Assembly: GCA_016098155.1 (NCBI GenBank)
Contig: JAAAJB010000149.1
Coordinates: forward strand, 1-61,036
Reading direction: 5' to 3'
DNA length: 61,036 bases
Origin: Actinomortierella ambigua
Taxonomy: Eukaryota > Mortierellomycota > Mortierellomycetes > Mortierellales > Mortierellaceae
The stretch's first letter is position 1, and each line of letters begins with the position of its first letter. Positions 46,408 through 58,125 of the stretch are shown here, in pieces. A program made the position numbers and the translations under genes. The notes under the pieces were generated by a model that saw nothing but the letters and a program-made list of their open reading frames with translations, was not told the DNA's origin and did not search any database.

Positions 46408-46670
46408 TGATCGGTGCAAGTGAAGAGAGGGATGGTGTATGGAGGAAAGGAAAGAGGTTGATCATCCAGAGACGAGAATTTTTAAACGTTGAATGTGTTC
46501 TCTTCTTGAAAGACTGGAAAAAGAGAGATAATGCTGGCAGCACATGCTGATCGAAGAAAGATCATTCAGCTATCAATAAGCCTTTGTGATTATCTCGCAG
46601 TCGTAGAGCTCGAAATAGTTCTTTCAAAATAGAAAGAGGTGAATAATTGGTTGCAATCTACGGAAAATAG

Positions 46671-48819
46671 CTACTCGTCTAAAAGATTTACTAGGTTGCC
46701 AGCTTTCTGAGCCTCGTTCAGCTGCAGCTGTCGTAGCAAGTCCTGCTTCTGGCGTTTCAAAGACTCGGTCTATGAAGAATCGCGAATAGGAATAGATCGT
46801 GAGAAAGCGTCTCGTGAAATTAATCATTTATCAAAGATCAGTATTGTATGGCCAAAGAGCATACCATCTCCAAGTTGTACTGTTCGCGTTCTACCAGTGT
46901 CTGCATGGTGGGTCCAACCAAATTGTCCATAAGGCTTGCCAGAGATTGGACATACACTCCAGAGTTGCGGATCCATGTCATCTTATCCGGTAGCGACATT
47001 GCGTCCGCGTCGATGCACCTGCGTTGGAAGTTATTATTAGAGGGGTAGAAAAGGGACAGGAAGAAGACACGCTGCGTGAGCTTGAAAGTATGGGCAACTC
47101 TGGCTGCCAGAAACCAAACAAAGAATAATCTATATCCACGACGACAACGTACTCTGTTCGGAGGTCAGACACTGGGATATCGTCCGACATTTCGGTGTTG
47201 GAGCGATTCAATGGCGCAGGTGATCCTTTCCTGCGGTGCGATGCCGGCTCACTTTCCGCATCAAGCATGATGGTGTCACCTTCGGGATCCCATCCCCTCG
47301 GTTGTGCACTTGCGAGGGCGGATGGAGATTGGGCACCGAGATCGCGGCCAAATGGGTTGGAGGGTGGGTATTCAGAAGCTGGTGATCCAGACCATGGTCC
47401 TGTGTTCATTCTTTTGGTGCTGCTCCCAGTGTGATTCCCGGACACCTTGCCATTCCCTGCTTTGTGGTACTTCTTTGGAATAGATCGATAGAATGACTGC
47501 CGTTGTTCTTCGTAAATGCGCTCCGACACCTCCAGAAGTTTTGGCAAAGTCAGGCTTTCCAAGGGATTCTCGCTCACGATGCTGAAGGGCAGTTTGACAT
47601 GCATGCATCCTGAATCCGTATCTCGCGACTGGAAACATGTCACCTGGACTCGGTTGGACTGCGATGAGCCATGATCAAGGGGGGTGAGGGTTGGAGTGTG
47701 AAAGAGAGAGGAGGAAGGGAATGAAGGAGGAAAGGGTAAGCATTTCACACTTGTCGTAGAGTTGGTATCGGAGGCGTTAGGGTACCAATGTATCATACAT
47801 ATTCACTATCGGTGTTGAAGCACGATACAATCATGCCAATGAACCTCTCATCCATGAGTTGCTGTGATAGTTGTGTCCGCAGATCTAAAGCGGGGATGCG
47901 ATGAAAATGGCAAGAGGGTAAGCTATTTTTCGGCATCAACATGGTATCCATCGGATAGTAGAGGAGAAACGATGCACAACATACCGACATGAGACGGAAA
48001 CACCGTGATATGAGGATGGCTATGATACTAGAGAAGCCATGAGCAAGAGGTGTCGGTCAACATCAACCTGCTCGTCTTTGCTAGATACAGACGCTGTTCT
48101 CATCTTCTTTGTGTCCTCTTTTCTTTCCGCCTTCAGACTCACATACCCAGCCGATTACTCTCGTCGTCTTTCCCGATGATTTGGTGATTTCCTAGTGAGC
48201 GAAGAATATCGTATGAATAAACTATCCGACTATACATCTTGGAGGCTCTGTATGACCTTCCTGACAATGAGACGACTCTTACCTCTGCTTCAATGGCAGC
48301 CATGGAGAGCTGCTCGGGCCCAATCTCAACACGATCCTTGCGCTTCTCAGTCCTGGTCAAAAGTGATACTCCATCAACGCGGGCAACCTGCCTTGAACCC
48401 TCTTGCTAATGCCAGGGGTAAGGGCAAGGTGAACAGGAAGGTATGTTGAGGAAAGACAGGTAACCGTTCAGGATTACGGTTCTCTTATGCGCAAAGACGC
48501 GTTGGATACGAGAGGTCAATAAACAAGTGCGCAGAGTTGGCTTACCACCCAGTCTCCCATGAGCATCCCCATGATTTCTTCCTATTCGTCACCAAGAGAA
48601 GTGAAGAGTGGCAGTAAGGGCGAGGAGGTCATGGCGACACACATGCCAAGAACATTGCCAAGACAGCACACAGGTCGGTGGTACCTTCTCGGTGGAAAAG
48701 GCATGAGCAAAAAGGATGTGAAGCACGTTGGAATGGACAATGACCTCGTCGAGGACATTATTGGACTTGTTCATGTTGTCTGGATGGAAGGGGTTAGTGC
48801 TCGGCAATGGGGATGCCAT
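46671..48819 (-). CDS. BRCC3: BRCC36-like K63-specific JAMM deubiquitinase
   Basis: Nine exons (48819-48685, 48581-48546, 48405-48283, 48191-48147, 48027-47985, 47884-47799, 47658-47153, 47018-46865, 46769-46671) join in phase to 408 residues. The catalytic MPN+ site is complete: Glu47 in STEKEEIMGMLMGD, then His115, His117, Ser125 and Asp128 in YHSHPHITVFPSHVD. The segment TEKRKDRVEIGPEQLSMAA is nearly the BRCC36 signature. The C-terminal part is helical (LPDKMTWIRNSGVYVQSLA to TESLKRQKQDLLRQLQ), as in the animal protein, with a disordered insert (about 230-325). BRCC36 is a metalloprotease that cuts Lys63-linked ubiquitin in the BRISC or BRCA1-A complexes and needs a pseudo-MPN partner, not seen in this window. 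The start sits 75 bp from the HIS6 stop. Confidence 0.9.
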
Positions 48820-48893
48820 TGACTGTTAGAACGATGAGGATGCGTACAGAGGATAATGAAGTTGAGCTGCGAGGGGAGACTTTTGTCTCTTTT

Positions 48894-50361
48894 TTATTTT
48901 TGCCCTGTGACACGGTGATTGTGGGCGACACAGTCGTCAAACTTGACCGTCTTGCCTCCAAAAATATCGAGTGCACTATGGTGAAGTAATATGGCACCCC
49001 CATAACCCGTGTTAGCTTGAGCGTACTTGCCATTGAACATACTCTTAGCTTCATTCGTCATTCTTTTCTCCTGCTTACCTTCCAAGTGTTAGGTCCACTT
49101 TGCCGCCTGACAACCTGTTGACAAGGTCCAGGTCCGATAGTGCTAAAGATGTGACAACAGGTTGCTCAATTGTTAACATGGGGGATAAGGATTTGCCTTC
49201 TTTTTTTTTCATTGTCAATCTGAGTAGTAGACGTACCATATGCGCCACCTGCATAGGTTGTAGGAATCGCTGTCCACTCACCAAGAGCTGCAAAGAAAGA
49301 GGATACTCTTGGTTAGCTTCAAATTTTGACGAAAATCACAGACACCTTACACCTCCCGAGGGACACGATTTCCTTACCTTTCACCAGATCTTCATCGATT
49401 CCTCGGCACAATCCTTCCACATCGGCGGCATGTACAAGGAACTCGGAACAATAGTTGGCCAGTAGGTCCAGGGACTCCTTGTTGACTGTCATATCTGTCA
49501 AAGTCTGCCACTTGTCCATGGCAATGATCCACTCGGATCCGCGTTTCCGGCACGAGACGTCAACCACAAGTCGCTCTTTGCCGACTGCCTTGCAAAGCGC
49601 CTCCAACCGTTCCAGCGAAAACTTTGCTCCTGGGAAGAGGTATGAGGTGACGATGACCTAGATCGAGAGATAGGCAAGTAGAAGAATTGTGTGAGAGAGG
49701 AGCTCGATTTGTTTTGACCAGCATCTCCTGTGGCTGTGAAATTTGGGTGATCAAAATGATCGTGAACACTACATACCTTGGCAGCACCCGCATCGATCCA
49801 CGCCTGCGCGTTCTCTGCTGTGATGCCTCCACCGACCTGCAGTCCATCTTGGTGCAAGGAAGGAGGGAGGGAATTGCATCGATCGCAGTGGGGGGAATTC
49901 GTGGAGTTTCGTTGTGGGGCGGGAGAGCGGGAGAGCGGGAGAGAGAGATAAGGTCAGCGCCACCAATCAGCAACCCTAAAATTATGCGATATTGTATATC
50001 GGTCATATCAGCGACCGTTGGTCCGTACCTGGCCATGCTCGGAGGCACTCCAATGCAGCGTCATCGTTGCCAGGACCGAGTTTGATAACATGTGCGCCTG
50101 TCAGGTTGTGCTGTTTGTACAAGCCAGCATAGTAGCCGGGTGGTTCACTGTAACACAAGGAGGAGGGAGAAGAGGGGTCTTAGCAATGGATACTTGAGAT
50201 CGAGCAGATCAAGAGAGATTTGTAAACCCTCACACTTTGGTTTACCTCGAGACAAAGTTGGTTCGCAGGGTCGACTGGTCCTTGTCGTTGAGGGAGCCAC
50301 CAACGATTTGCTTGACCTGACCAGAGTGCAGGTCGATACATGGTCTGAAGACAGTGGGCAT
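48894..50361 (-). CDS. HIS6: Histidine biosynthesis isomerase HIS6 (ProFAR isomerase, HisA-like)
   Basis: Seven exons (50361-50246, 50147-50029, 49847-49777, 49657-49378, 49287-49237, 49142-49079, 48975-48894) join to 260 residues, matching yeast His6 in size. The enzyme is a cytosolic TIM barrel that opens the ribose ring of ProFAR in the fourth step of histidine synthesis. Seen: [18 protein letters not shown] with the catalytic Asp at the first strand, [65 protein letters not shown] (second catalytic Asp), TYAGGAYG and [17 protein letters not shown]. All barrel strands are accounted for. The intron density is the highest in the window. Confidence 0.94.
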
Positions 50362-50976
50362 GACGCTGGAAATGGAATGCAATTGTGAAAAAAAAGCAAT
50401 TGGAAGATCAGGAGAAGCACGACCTTTTTTTTTTTACAACAAACTGGTGAGTCAAAGACAAGAAGAGGGGTCCAAATCGCTCTTCTCTTCTTTCCCCCAC
50501 CCACCCCCTCCTGGTCCTCTTCTCACACAGTCACAAGGCCTTGCCAAAGGGGATGCCCACGTCTCCTGTTTCCCCTTGCTCTAACCACCTTCCTCCCTCA
50601 TTCCATTCACAACGCATTCGCAATCCCGAGGTTCATCAGACATTCCTTTGACATCCAGCTAGCGGTTCCCTGCCTGCCGTTGTCATTTTGTTTATTGTTT
50701 ACCAGCCTTTCAGTTTAGAACACCCTGGAAAAAAGCGTGAGTGAGCAGACGCGTTGACTACGCAAGGCTCGTCTGTGCTCTCAGCTCTTGGTTTGTCTTG
50801 CGCCCATTTCCTCACCCAACTGCCACCCCCACTTATCCTTGTCATTCACTCCACCAGGGCACCAGAGAGGCTCAGGCACCACAACACACCAGACTGACTG
50901 ACTCGATTTGGCTCTCGCTACGCTCAATATCACTCTTGGTCGGTCGAACCTTGCATCGCACTGAGGCATTATCCAG
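50362..50976. promoter_or_regulatory. Divergent promoter between HIS6 and the Tubby gene
   Basis: About 615 bp drive HIS6 leftward and the Tubby gene rightward. TGACTC/GAGTCA-type sites that could bind a Gcn4-like factor occur at 50451-50456 (GAGTCA) and 50899-50904 (TGACTC). Their use in amino-acid control of HIS6 is a guess. No TATA box is convincing. Confidence 0.35.
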
Positions 50977-52821
50977 ATGGCTTCATCATCAAACTCAACA
51001 GCCACGGCCTCGTCCAGCACGGCAGCCCCCGAACCTGGTGCCGGATGGCCATGGGTAGTCGAGCCCCCTGAGCCTCAACAATATGCCGAAGCTCTCGTTC
51101 AACCAGCGCCGCATCCTCCTCCAGAACCTCACATTGTCAACCGGCCTACGCTCAATATGACGCCTCCCTTCAGCTTTGGGTCGCAGCTCGGCTTACTCGT
51201 CCCAAAGCTTGTCCACGACACTGTCATGTCGTAAGTTTTTTTTTCTCTCTTCTCCTCTAGCCGTCTCTGTTTGTCTTTTTGTGATGTCTACAGCGGTACA
51301 GTGTGCGTGGCTTTCCGACAACCCGCAGACCTACCGCCGTCTTTCTCCTCTTCTGATGATCGAAATTGAGAGGGGGAGGAGAAAGGAGAAGAGGGGGTAC
51401 GAGACATGAGAAACCTGGAGGTGCTTAAGACTCTCTAACAATATGATGCGGTAACCTTGTCCTGTTGGATTAGGCCAGTGCCAAGAGGCAAGAGATTCAT
51501 GTGCCGGATTGTGCGGAAAAACAGTGGTGTCGACAAGCGCATGTATCCGACCTACGAGCTGTCGTTGGAGGAACCCTATCAACAGAGCAAGGTGTTGCTC
51601 CTCGTGGCGACGAAGCGCAAGCGGTCCAAAGGTAGTTACTACTCGATCACGAGTCATCTCGACAATGCCTACGACTATGACCGCAAAGCCACCGATACCC
51701 AGTACGGTGTCCTAGGCAAGCTGCGGTCCAATTTTTTTGGCACGGTCTTCAACATTTACTCCAATGGCCGAAATCCATTCAAGGATCCAAAGATACCTTC
51801 TCCCTCAACATCAACACCAAGTACGGCAAGCGAATCTACAGTGCCTCTGGGAACGGATGCAGCAGGCTCAGCAAAGACACCGGGTTCATCGGCCCAAACC
51901 TATCCACTCTCAAGCAGTGATACACAATCCAGTGACAACAGGAGAAGGAGTAGCCATCGAGTCAAGAAGCAAGATCTACCAGTCCGGCAGGAGCTCGGAG
52001 TCGTTATCTATGTAAGGAAAAAAAAAAGATGAAGCTTATCTAGTGTCACACCTTTTTCTCCTTGTCTTGCAGGGGTTGCGTAGCTTTCCTACCAGCTTAT
52101 CAATCAAGAGTCCCCGTGTATTGGTCCTGATCAATTATTAGAACCCTAATGTATTGGGACTGAAAGGGCCTCGCAAGATGACCATCTTGATGAACATGAT
52201 GACGCCAGATGGCTCCATGATCGAGTGTCGGCCGACAGAGTTGAAAGATTCTCTGGCTTCGCGATACTCTACGGGTGATCGGTCTGACCTTCTTGTGCTC
52301 AAGAACAAGAGTCCACAATGGAACGAGGGTAAGGACGCAGCTCGGCCTCTTTGTCCACGGTGATTGTCAACCCATTGCGTATTGACACCAATTCGATTCT
52401 ACTCTGTGGACTCAATTCCCTTTAGAGACAAGCTCCTTCGTCCTAAACTTTAACAACCGAGTTTCTCTAGCATCCGTCAAAAACTTTCAGATTGTGCATG
52501 ATGATGACTGTGAGTATCTAGAGAGGTGGAAGGCATCTGTAGCTTCGAAGGGATATATTTCTGGACAGAGAAGGTTTTTTTCATTTTTTTTTTTTTTTTT
52601 TTTTTTATTTGATTTGGGATGGGGTTTTTTTTTTTTTGTTTTTTTTTTTTTACTAATCAAGTTGGCATGTGGATTTGTCTTTATTAGTGGAGTATATTAT
52701 TCTGCAGTTTGGAAGGATAACGGAGGATAGTTTCACCATGGACTGCCAATACCCACTGACGCCATTCCAGGCGTTTGCCATTGCTCTGACCAGCTTCGAT
52801 GCCAAGCTTGCTTGTGAGTAG
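50977..52821 (+). CDS. Tubby-like protein
   Basis: Five exons (50977-51230, 51474-52011, 52142-52328, 52426-52509, 52688-52821) join in phase to 398 residues. The tubby domain covers about 85-398: [105 protein letters not shown], and the closing [18 protein letters not shown]. Tubby domains bind phosphoinositides and act in membrane signalling or trafficking. The domain is complete but holds a Ser/Thr-rich insert of about 60 residues (about 195-255) between barrel strands. The last intron has extreme T-runs (52576-52651). No F-box precedes the domain. Confidence 0.92.
52576..52651 (+). repeat. Poly-T runs in the last Tubby-gene intron
   Basis: Several T-runs of 10 to 22 bases in a row, making the polypyrimidine part of the intron unusually long. 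Sequencing length errors are likely here. Confidence 0.8.
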
Positions 52822-54277
52822 GGAGGAACCAGGGAATGAAGTGATGTGGTGCGTGGAACGCGTGACGTGCGCCAAAAAAAAGAGAATAAAGTGGCCTTCC
52901 GTTGTAACGTATGCTTTGTTTTCCACCGCCAATGTTGGAAACATCCAGAAAGCAGAGACGACAAGTGTCAATTGAACCGGTCGCTGTGTTTGTGTCGTTC
53001 CCACTTGTTGGGAACAGAAGAATGGCGTCAGGCCGATCTGGTTGATTACCAATTCAAGACCCAAACTCTAACTGTCTTTGGCATACAAAGAATAGCTGCG
53101 CTTTGCCACCGTAGAGTCTTGACTCCCATCTTTCTTTATTTTACATACCAGAAGAGGATGGCATCTTGAACATACTACATTTTTTTTTCAGTCAAATGGC
53201 TAGCAAGGGATGTAGGCGATCCATGAATCGCCGAGGACTGATCATAGAGCGTGACGCAGCGGTAGTTTGAAGTTTCAAGGGGACTCTAAGGAATGTATGC
53301 ATTCACAGACAAACACCTGCCACTTTCATTCATCAACCATCGGCCCACAGATTACCTGGGAGACAATTATTCAGCATGCGATAAACTCCGTATCACACAT
53401 ACAAACACACACGCGCGCGCTCCAATAGCGCCCGTTTATCTTCTATGTGAGAAGAGGAAACGGTTGAGAAGAATGGATAGATGGGAAGGGTCAAAAACCT
53501 TATATCCATATATGGATCATTGAACGCCGAGCATATCTTTGCTGTGTGGTTTTCAATGGCAAGGCGACAATCCTTGCGTCTGTTCATCCCTTCTGCTTTT
53601 TTCACGGGGCGTTACTCTCACTGAAGGCTGGCGAGGCTGTCTAGGACTAAGGCCGAGCAGAGTGAGGTTGGTTTCGTACATTGCAGCAACGCAAGGGGTG
53701 CTGAGGGTGGAGAGAAGAAGAAAAGGGAGCTTCAAATGGCTGGCACATCTCAGCAAGAAGCAGAAGAATGAAGATATGCTCTCTGCGCATTGTTCTGCTG
53801 GACTTTAATTGCCTTGGACTGGTTGCTTATCCCTTCAGGTAACAACATTTTTGGCGTGCTCATCACCCAATGTCGGGAATGCCCCACTCATCGTTCTGCT
53901 CAGAGCTGGGCTTTTGTCTACCGCAGTGAACGATACCCCTGCCCAATACACTGTCCGCCAAGGCAATTGTATTTTCTGTTTCGTTCTCTCATTCACTGTG
54001 TTGCCCCTGGACCCCTCACGCGCGCTGCAGGTTTGTCGCCATAAACAAGTAAACTTATAAATTCAGGCCCTTTACCCTCCCTTGGACATTCGAACTTTCA
54101 TCTTCACTCTACTTCACTCGCATCCCTCCCAGCTTGAAACATCCATACAATCAGACTCTCACTCTCTTCTTTCTCAAGAAAGTTGTGCACCATATCCACC
54201 TTTCAACGCACACATCACCAAGGCATTTTTACTTTTAAAAGACTCCTGGTACTCGGCCGACGCATTTGACTTGAACC
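52822..54277. other. Intergenic region between the Tubby and MFS genes
   Basis: About 1.45 kb with no gene supported. A TTATAAAT element at 54055-54062 lies about 215 bp before the MFS start and may be its TATA box. Short frames in the middle have no domain features. Confidence 0.45.
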
Positions 54278-56806
54278 ATGTCTGACCACATCGACCAGGA
54301 TGCTCTCAAGCAACCAAAGGTGGACTTGCCGTGGTACAAATCCCTCCAAAAGCACAGAGGTGCGCTCCTTCTGGTCATCAGTTTGGCAAACTGTCTCGAC
54401 ATCATCAATGTCGCTGCTGTCACCATTGCATTACCAAGCATCCAAGAAGAGGTTGGCTACAAACCAACACAGTTACAATGGTATGTTTTTATCAGTTTAT
54501 TTTGTTTTCATACACGCTAAAGAGTTGTACGGATGAGAGAGAAGGGGGTAAAATGAAGTCATCAAAATTAACCACCCACCTTACCGTGTGCACATCCCAG
54601 GGTTGTGAGTGCCTACTCGCTTGCCTATGCAGCCTTTCTGCTGATGGGTGGTCGACTGGGCGATCTGCTTGGCCACCGACGGGTCTTTATCCTTGGCACG
54701 GCCTGGTTTGCCATCTGGTCACTCGTTGTCGGGTTTTCAAAGTCGGCCATCTTCATGTCCATTTCTCGAGCCATTCAGGGCATGGGTGCTGGTTTCACCA
54801 TCCCCAGCGCTCTCGCCTTGCTGACAACCAACTATGCTGTTGGTCCTGAGCGAACTCGAGCCTTGTCTTTGTTTGCAGGTGCAGCATGCATAGGGTAAGC
54901 ACTCATTTTTTTCTCTGGCTCATTTTTTTCCCGGTGTTTTCATGATTTTGGGGGTGGAGGGGGGGAGAGTGGGATCGTCATCCATTGTCGTTTGTCCCTA
55001 ATCTATTTTGTATCTTGACTCGCAAATAGTCAGACGCTCGGGGTGCTTCTTGGTGGCATTTTTGATGCAGTAAGTAGACATTCGCTCCACCACCACACCC
55101 TCATCCCCCGATTTGTTGCTTGATCCTGTTTCGCACAAACCTCCCCCCCCCTCCTCCTTGTCCCTTTCCATCCATCTTTGGAGTGGAAGAGTGGTTACCC
55201 GGGTTTAAACTCACTCTCTCCTCGAATGTGGTTTTAAAAAGTTTGTCCAGTGGCTAACCGATTATCGTGTAATATTTCCCCTTCTTCATCATACTACTGC
55301 CTCCCTTACCAAAAACCTCCCTGCACCTCTGTGCATCACGAACAAACAAAAAAACTGTCTCTTCTCCTGTGTGGGTACCAAAGACGATTGGCTATCGGTA
55401 CATCTTCTTCATTTCCGCCATTATCTCAGCACTCATCTCATTGTCTAGCCTTTTCGTGATCCCAGAGGCGACCCACCACGAGCCTCCCGCAGACCGACGA
55501 ATCGACCTCGTCGGCATGGCCACGTTCACGATTGGTATCGTGACCATCGTCTACTACCTGAGCGAGGGCCCCGCCGCCGGCTTTGGCGCGGGTCAGACCG
55601 TGGGTCCCTTGGCGGGCGGTGTAGCGTTGCTCGCGTTTTTCGTCTGGTGGGAGCTTCGAATTCCGTACCCGATCATGCCACCGCACATCTGGCGATCGCG
55701 TCGGTTCATGTCGTCGACGGTCATCATTGCATGCATCACGGCCGCGTTCCATGCCATGATCTTCTTCTCGTCGCTCACTTTCCAGAACGTGCTCGGATAC
55801 ACGCCCATCACGACCGCGTGTGCCTATATTGTCCACGGTGTTGGACTCATCGTCGGCCTGTACTCAGTCTCATACCTCTACCGTTATGTCCGTACCAAGA
55901 TTGTCATGCTGGTTGGGTTCCCGATCATGATGGCATCGACCATCATCTTTGCCCAGGTCAAGGTGGACACCACCTATTGGGAGCTGCCGTTTGTGGCGCT
56001 CTTGGTCAACTGTATCGGCTTGTCGCCGACGTGGTTGACCGCTCAAGTCAACTCTGTTACGGATGCGAAGGATGAAGACCAAGGTGTTGTGGGCTCGGTA
56101 ATACTTTTGCTTCAAGGGGAGGGGAAGAAAATGATAGATTGCTTGGTGGTTCATAGTAAGGTGTCCAAACCTCGCTAACCATGCCTCTGAGTCCTTCCGT
56201 CTCAAACAGATCTTCAACATCGCGCTCCAGCTTGGTGGTCCTCTGGGCATCGCCATCTCGACCATCATTGCAGACAAAGAGAACCGTGGCCATGCACATG
56301 ATGACCCTAAAGCGCTGATGGTCGGTTACAGCGCTGCATTCTATGCCATGGCTGGTATGAGTGCCGTAGGCCTGCTGCTCACTGGCGTGTTGGCCCCGAA
56401 CCAAGACCCTGACAGCCTTACTACCGCTGAGGGTGAGATCATCATGAGAGATAACAAGAAGAAGAGCCACATCAAGAACAAGAAGACCTCTGCTACCACC
56501 TTTGACCGCGGCGACGACCCTTCAGTCGAGGAGCTCAAGGTGCAAGGAAATGGTCAGGTCGGTGATCACGCTCGCCTCTCCTCGGTGAGTGATTCTTCTT
56601 GCTCCCAGAGCGTTGAAAGTCAGCAGGTGGGCCAGCCGATGGTGAGCGAGACCCAAAGCGTGGCCTCGTCCGATACTGCCGCCGCCGCTGCTGCTGCGGA
56701 GGAGGAGGAAGAGAAGCGTAGGTCGCTTCGCTGGAAGGACAAGGTCTTTACCAATCAAGGTGGCGACTATCCTCAGGGTTACACACCCAGTGAAAAGTCC
56801 ATTTAG
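54278..56806 (+). CDS. MFS transporter, DHA2-like drug:H+ antiporter
   Basis: Five exons (54278-54480, 54601-54894, 55030-55069, 55384-56097, 56210-56806) join in phase to 615 residues. This is an integral membrane exporter, probably in the plasma membrane or vacuole. Landmarks: a first helix LLLVISLANCLDIINVAAVT, MFS motif A-like GGRLGDLLGHRRVF after helix 2, SRAIQGMGAGFTIPSALALL, the antiporter-type LGVLLGGIFDATIGYRYIFF (made by joining exons 3 and 4), and a second bundle ending near LLLTGVLAPNQ. The order fits the EmrB/QacA-like class with up to 14 helices. The cytosolic tail of about 130 residues is Lys/Ser-rich with Ala and Glu runs. Export of toxic compounds is the usual role. The substrate is unknown. 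The third exon is only 40 bp but is needed for motif continuity. Confidence 0.88.
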
Positions 56807-57357
56807 CATAGTCTCCTTTTTCTCGTATTAAACAACGATTTGTATAGTAAACACTCTTTTATATTTCGAAGGGCTTTTGTCCTTTTTTTTTTTCCTTTGG
56901 ACGCGAAAAGACCGTGCACGAAAAGGAAGAGCAGGTGATTGCGCTTTGGCTCTTACCAAAGATTGCAGGAAGTACCCCGAAAAAAAACTACTTGGTGGAA
57001 AAACAAAGAGTCCTTTTGACTCTCACGCAATTGTTTGGGAACAATAACAGAAACCTATGCTCTGAGAACAAAATGCCTGGTGGACGACCACTCGCTCTCT
57101 CCGTGAATAGTTTGAACTAGTTGAATCTATATAATACCTCTGACACTCCGAGCGCCACGTAGCAGACCTCTTGGGAACGTTCAGGATGAAATGCACCCGT
57201 TACTCGAAACGCACAATATTCAGGTCCAGTCCGTTAGATACTTTTATGTTGCCACGACTTTGGCTAACATCTTGCCATCGCCTTTCTACGAAATAAAGAT
57301 CATTCACTACTTTGGTACGGTGGCGTGTGTGTATGTGTGTATATGGGCTGCGGAGCA
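56807..57357. other. Intergenic region after the MFS gene
   Basis: About 550 bp. The 3' flank of the MFS gene has an A/T-rich start (56829-56880). No gene is seen up to the relic at 57358. Confidence 0.5.
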
Positions 57358-57702
57358 TTAGTCTTGTTTGTACCAGCAGAAAAGAGGAGTGGTCCCTGCT
57401 ATCGGAGAAGGGTATAGGTAGCCATCGATCCCCTTGAAGACATAGCCACGCGTTGGTGCAGATACCCCCTTTGGGTCGGTGCAAAAAAAGTGGGCAGTCA
57501 AATATTCGTTCCACTACTGAAGGAGTGCAACAGGTTCCTTGTAGACGTAACCGACAATACCCTGGCCGATGCATCCTTTTTCGGCGGGCTGTGTGGCGTT
57601 GTCATGGGTGTAGAAATGTCTGCCAAAGGTGGGATGGGGCCAACGATGGATAGGAGTGTTGAAGGAGGACTTGTGTGGAAGGTACCCAACGATACCTCTA
57701 TT
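57358..57702 (-). pseudogene. Relic of a DUF5648-type repeat protein
   Basis: One minus-strand frame runs from 57702 to the stop at 57358 and is broken only by a TAG at 57516-57514. It reads two and a half repeats of the type PIHRWPHPTFGRHFYTHDNA, GIVGYVYKEPV, then, after the stop, WNEYLTAHFFCTDPKG, YVFKGIDGYLYP, GTTPLFCWYKQD. The pattern (Leu/Ile-x-Arg-Trp, xxHFYTxD, Gly-Tyr-x-x-x-Gly-Ile-x-Gly-Tyr) matches the DUF5648 repeat, often found in secreted proteins of bacteria and fungi. There is no start codon or signal peptide, so it is a fragment. Expected Asp or Tyr positions read Arg or Ala (GRHFY, TAHFF), which also suggests decay. Confidence 0.6.
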
Positions 57703-58125
57703 CTATAAGCGTCCTAAACACAGCCACTCCACAGTAATTTTTAGGCCGCTCTCCTGACAAAAGCTGGGAACCGTGTCCATTAGCTGGAGAATCCCAAAAT
57801 AGGGGCCTAATGTTACACAAGTAGAAGCCCCTTCACGAACTATCGCCTTCCAAAATTGGTGGCGCACCGCTAAAATTGCCGTTAGCGTCTAGCACCGTCA
57901 ATACGAGTTTCCGGCGCCCATATAAGGATGCTCACCCATGCTCCTTGGAGCCTACAGCTATCGTGCGTGACCAGCTATCCATCAGTATCTGCCCTCCTTT
58001 TTCATCAGTGTACAAATCCTTTTAACATTCAGCCCCACACACCGCCCTTGTGGTTCATCCATTGAGGGTGCGCGCAGTCTCTCTTTCCGTGCGCTGCACT
58101 GAGTAGCGTCGTACACACCTATGCT
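57703..58125. other. Intergenic region before the AAA/nuclease gene end
   Basis: About 420 bp. A CATATAAGG element (57929-57937) looks like a TATA box on the plus strand but no plus-strand gene follows. Otherwise no feature is supported. Confidence 0.4.
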
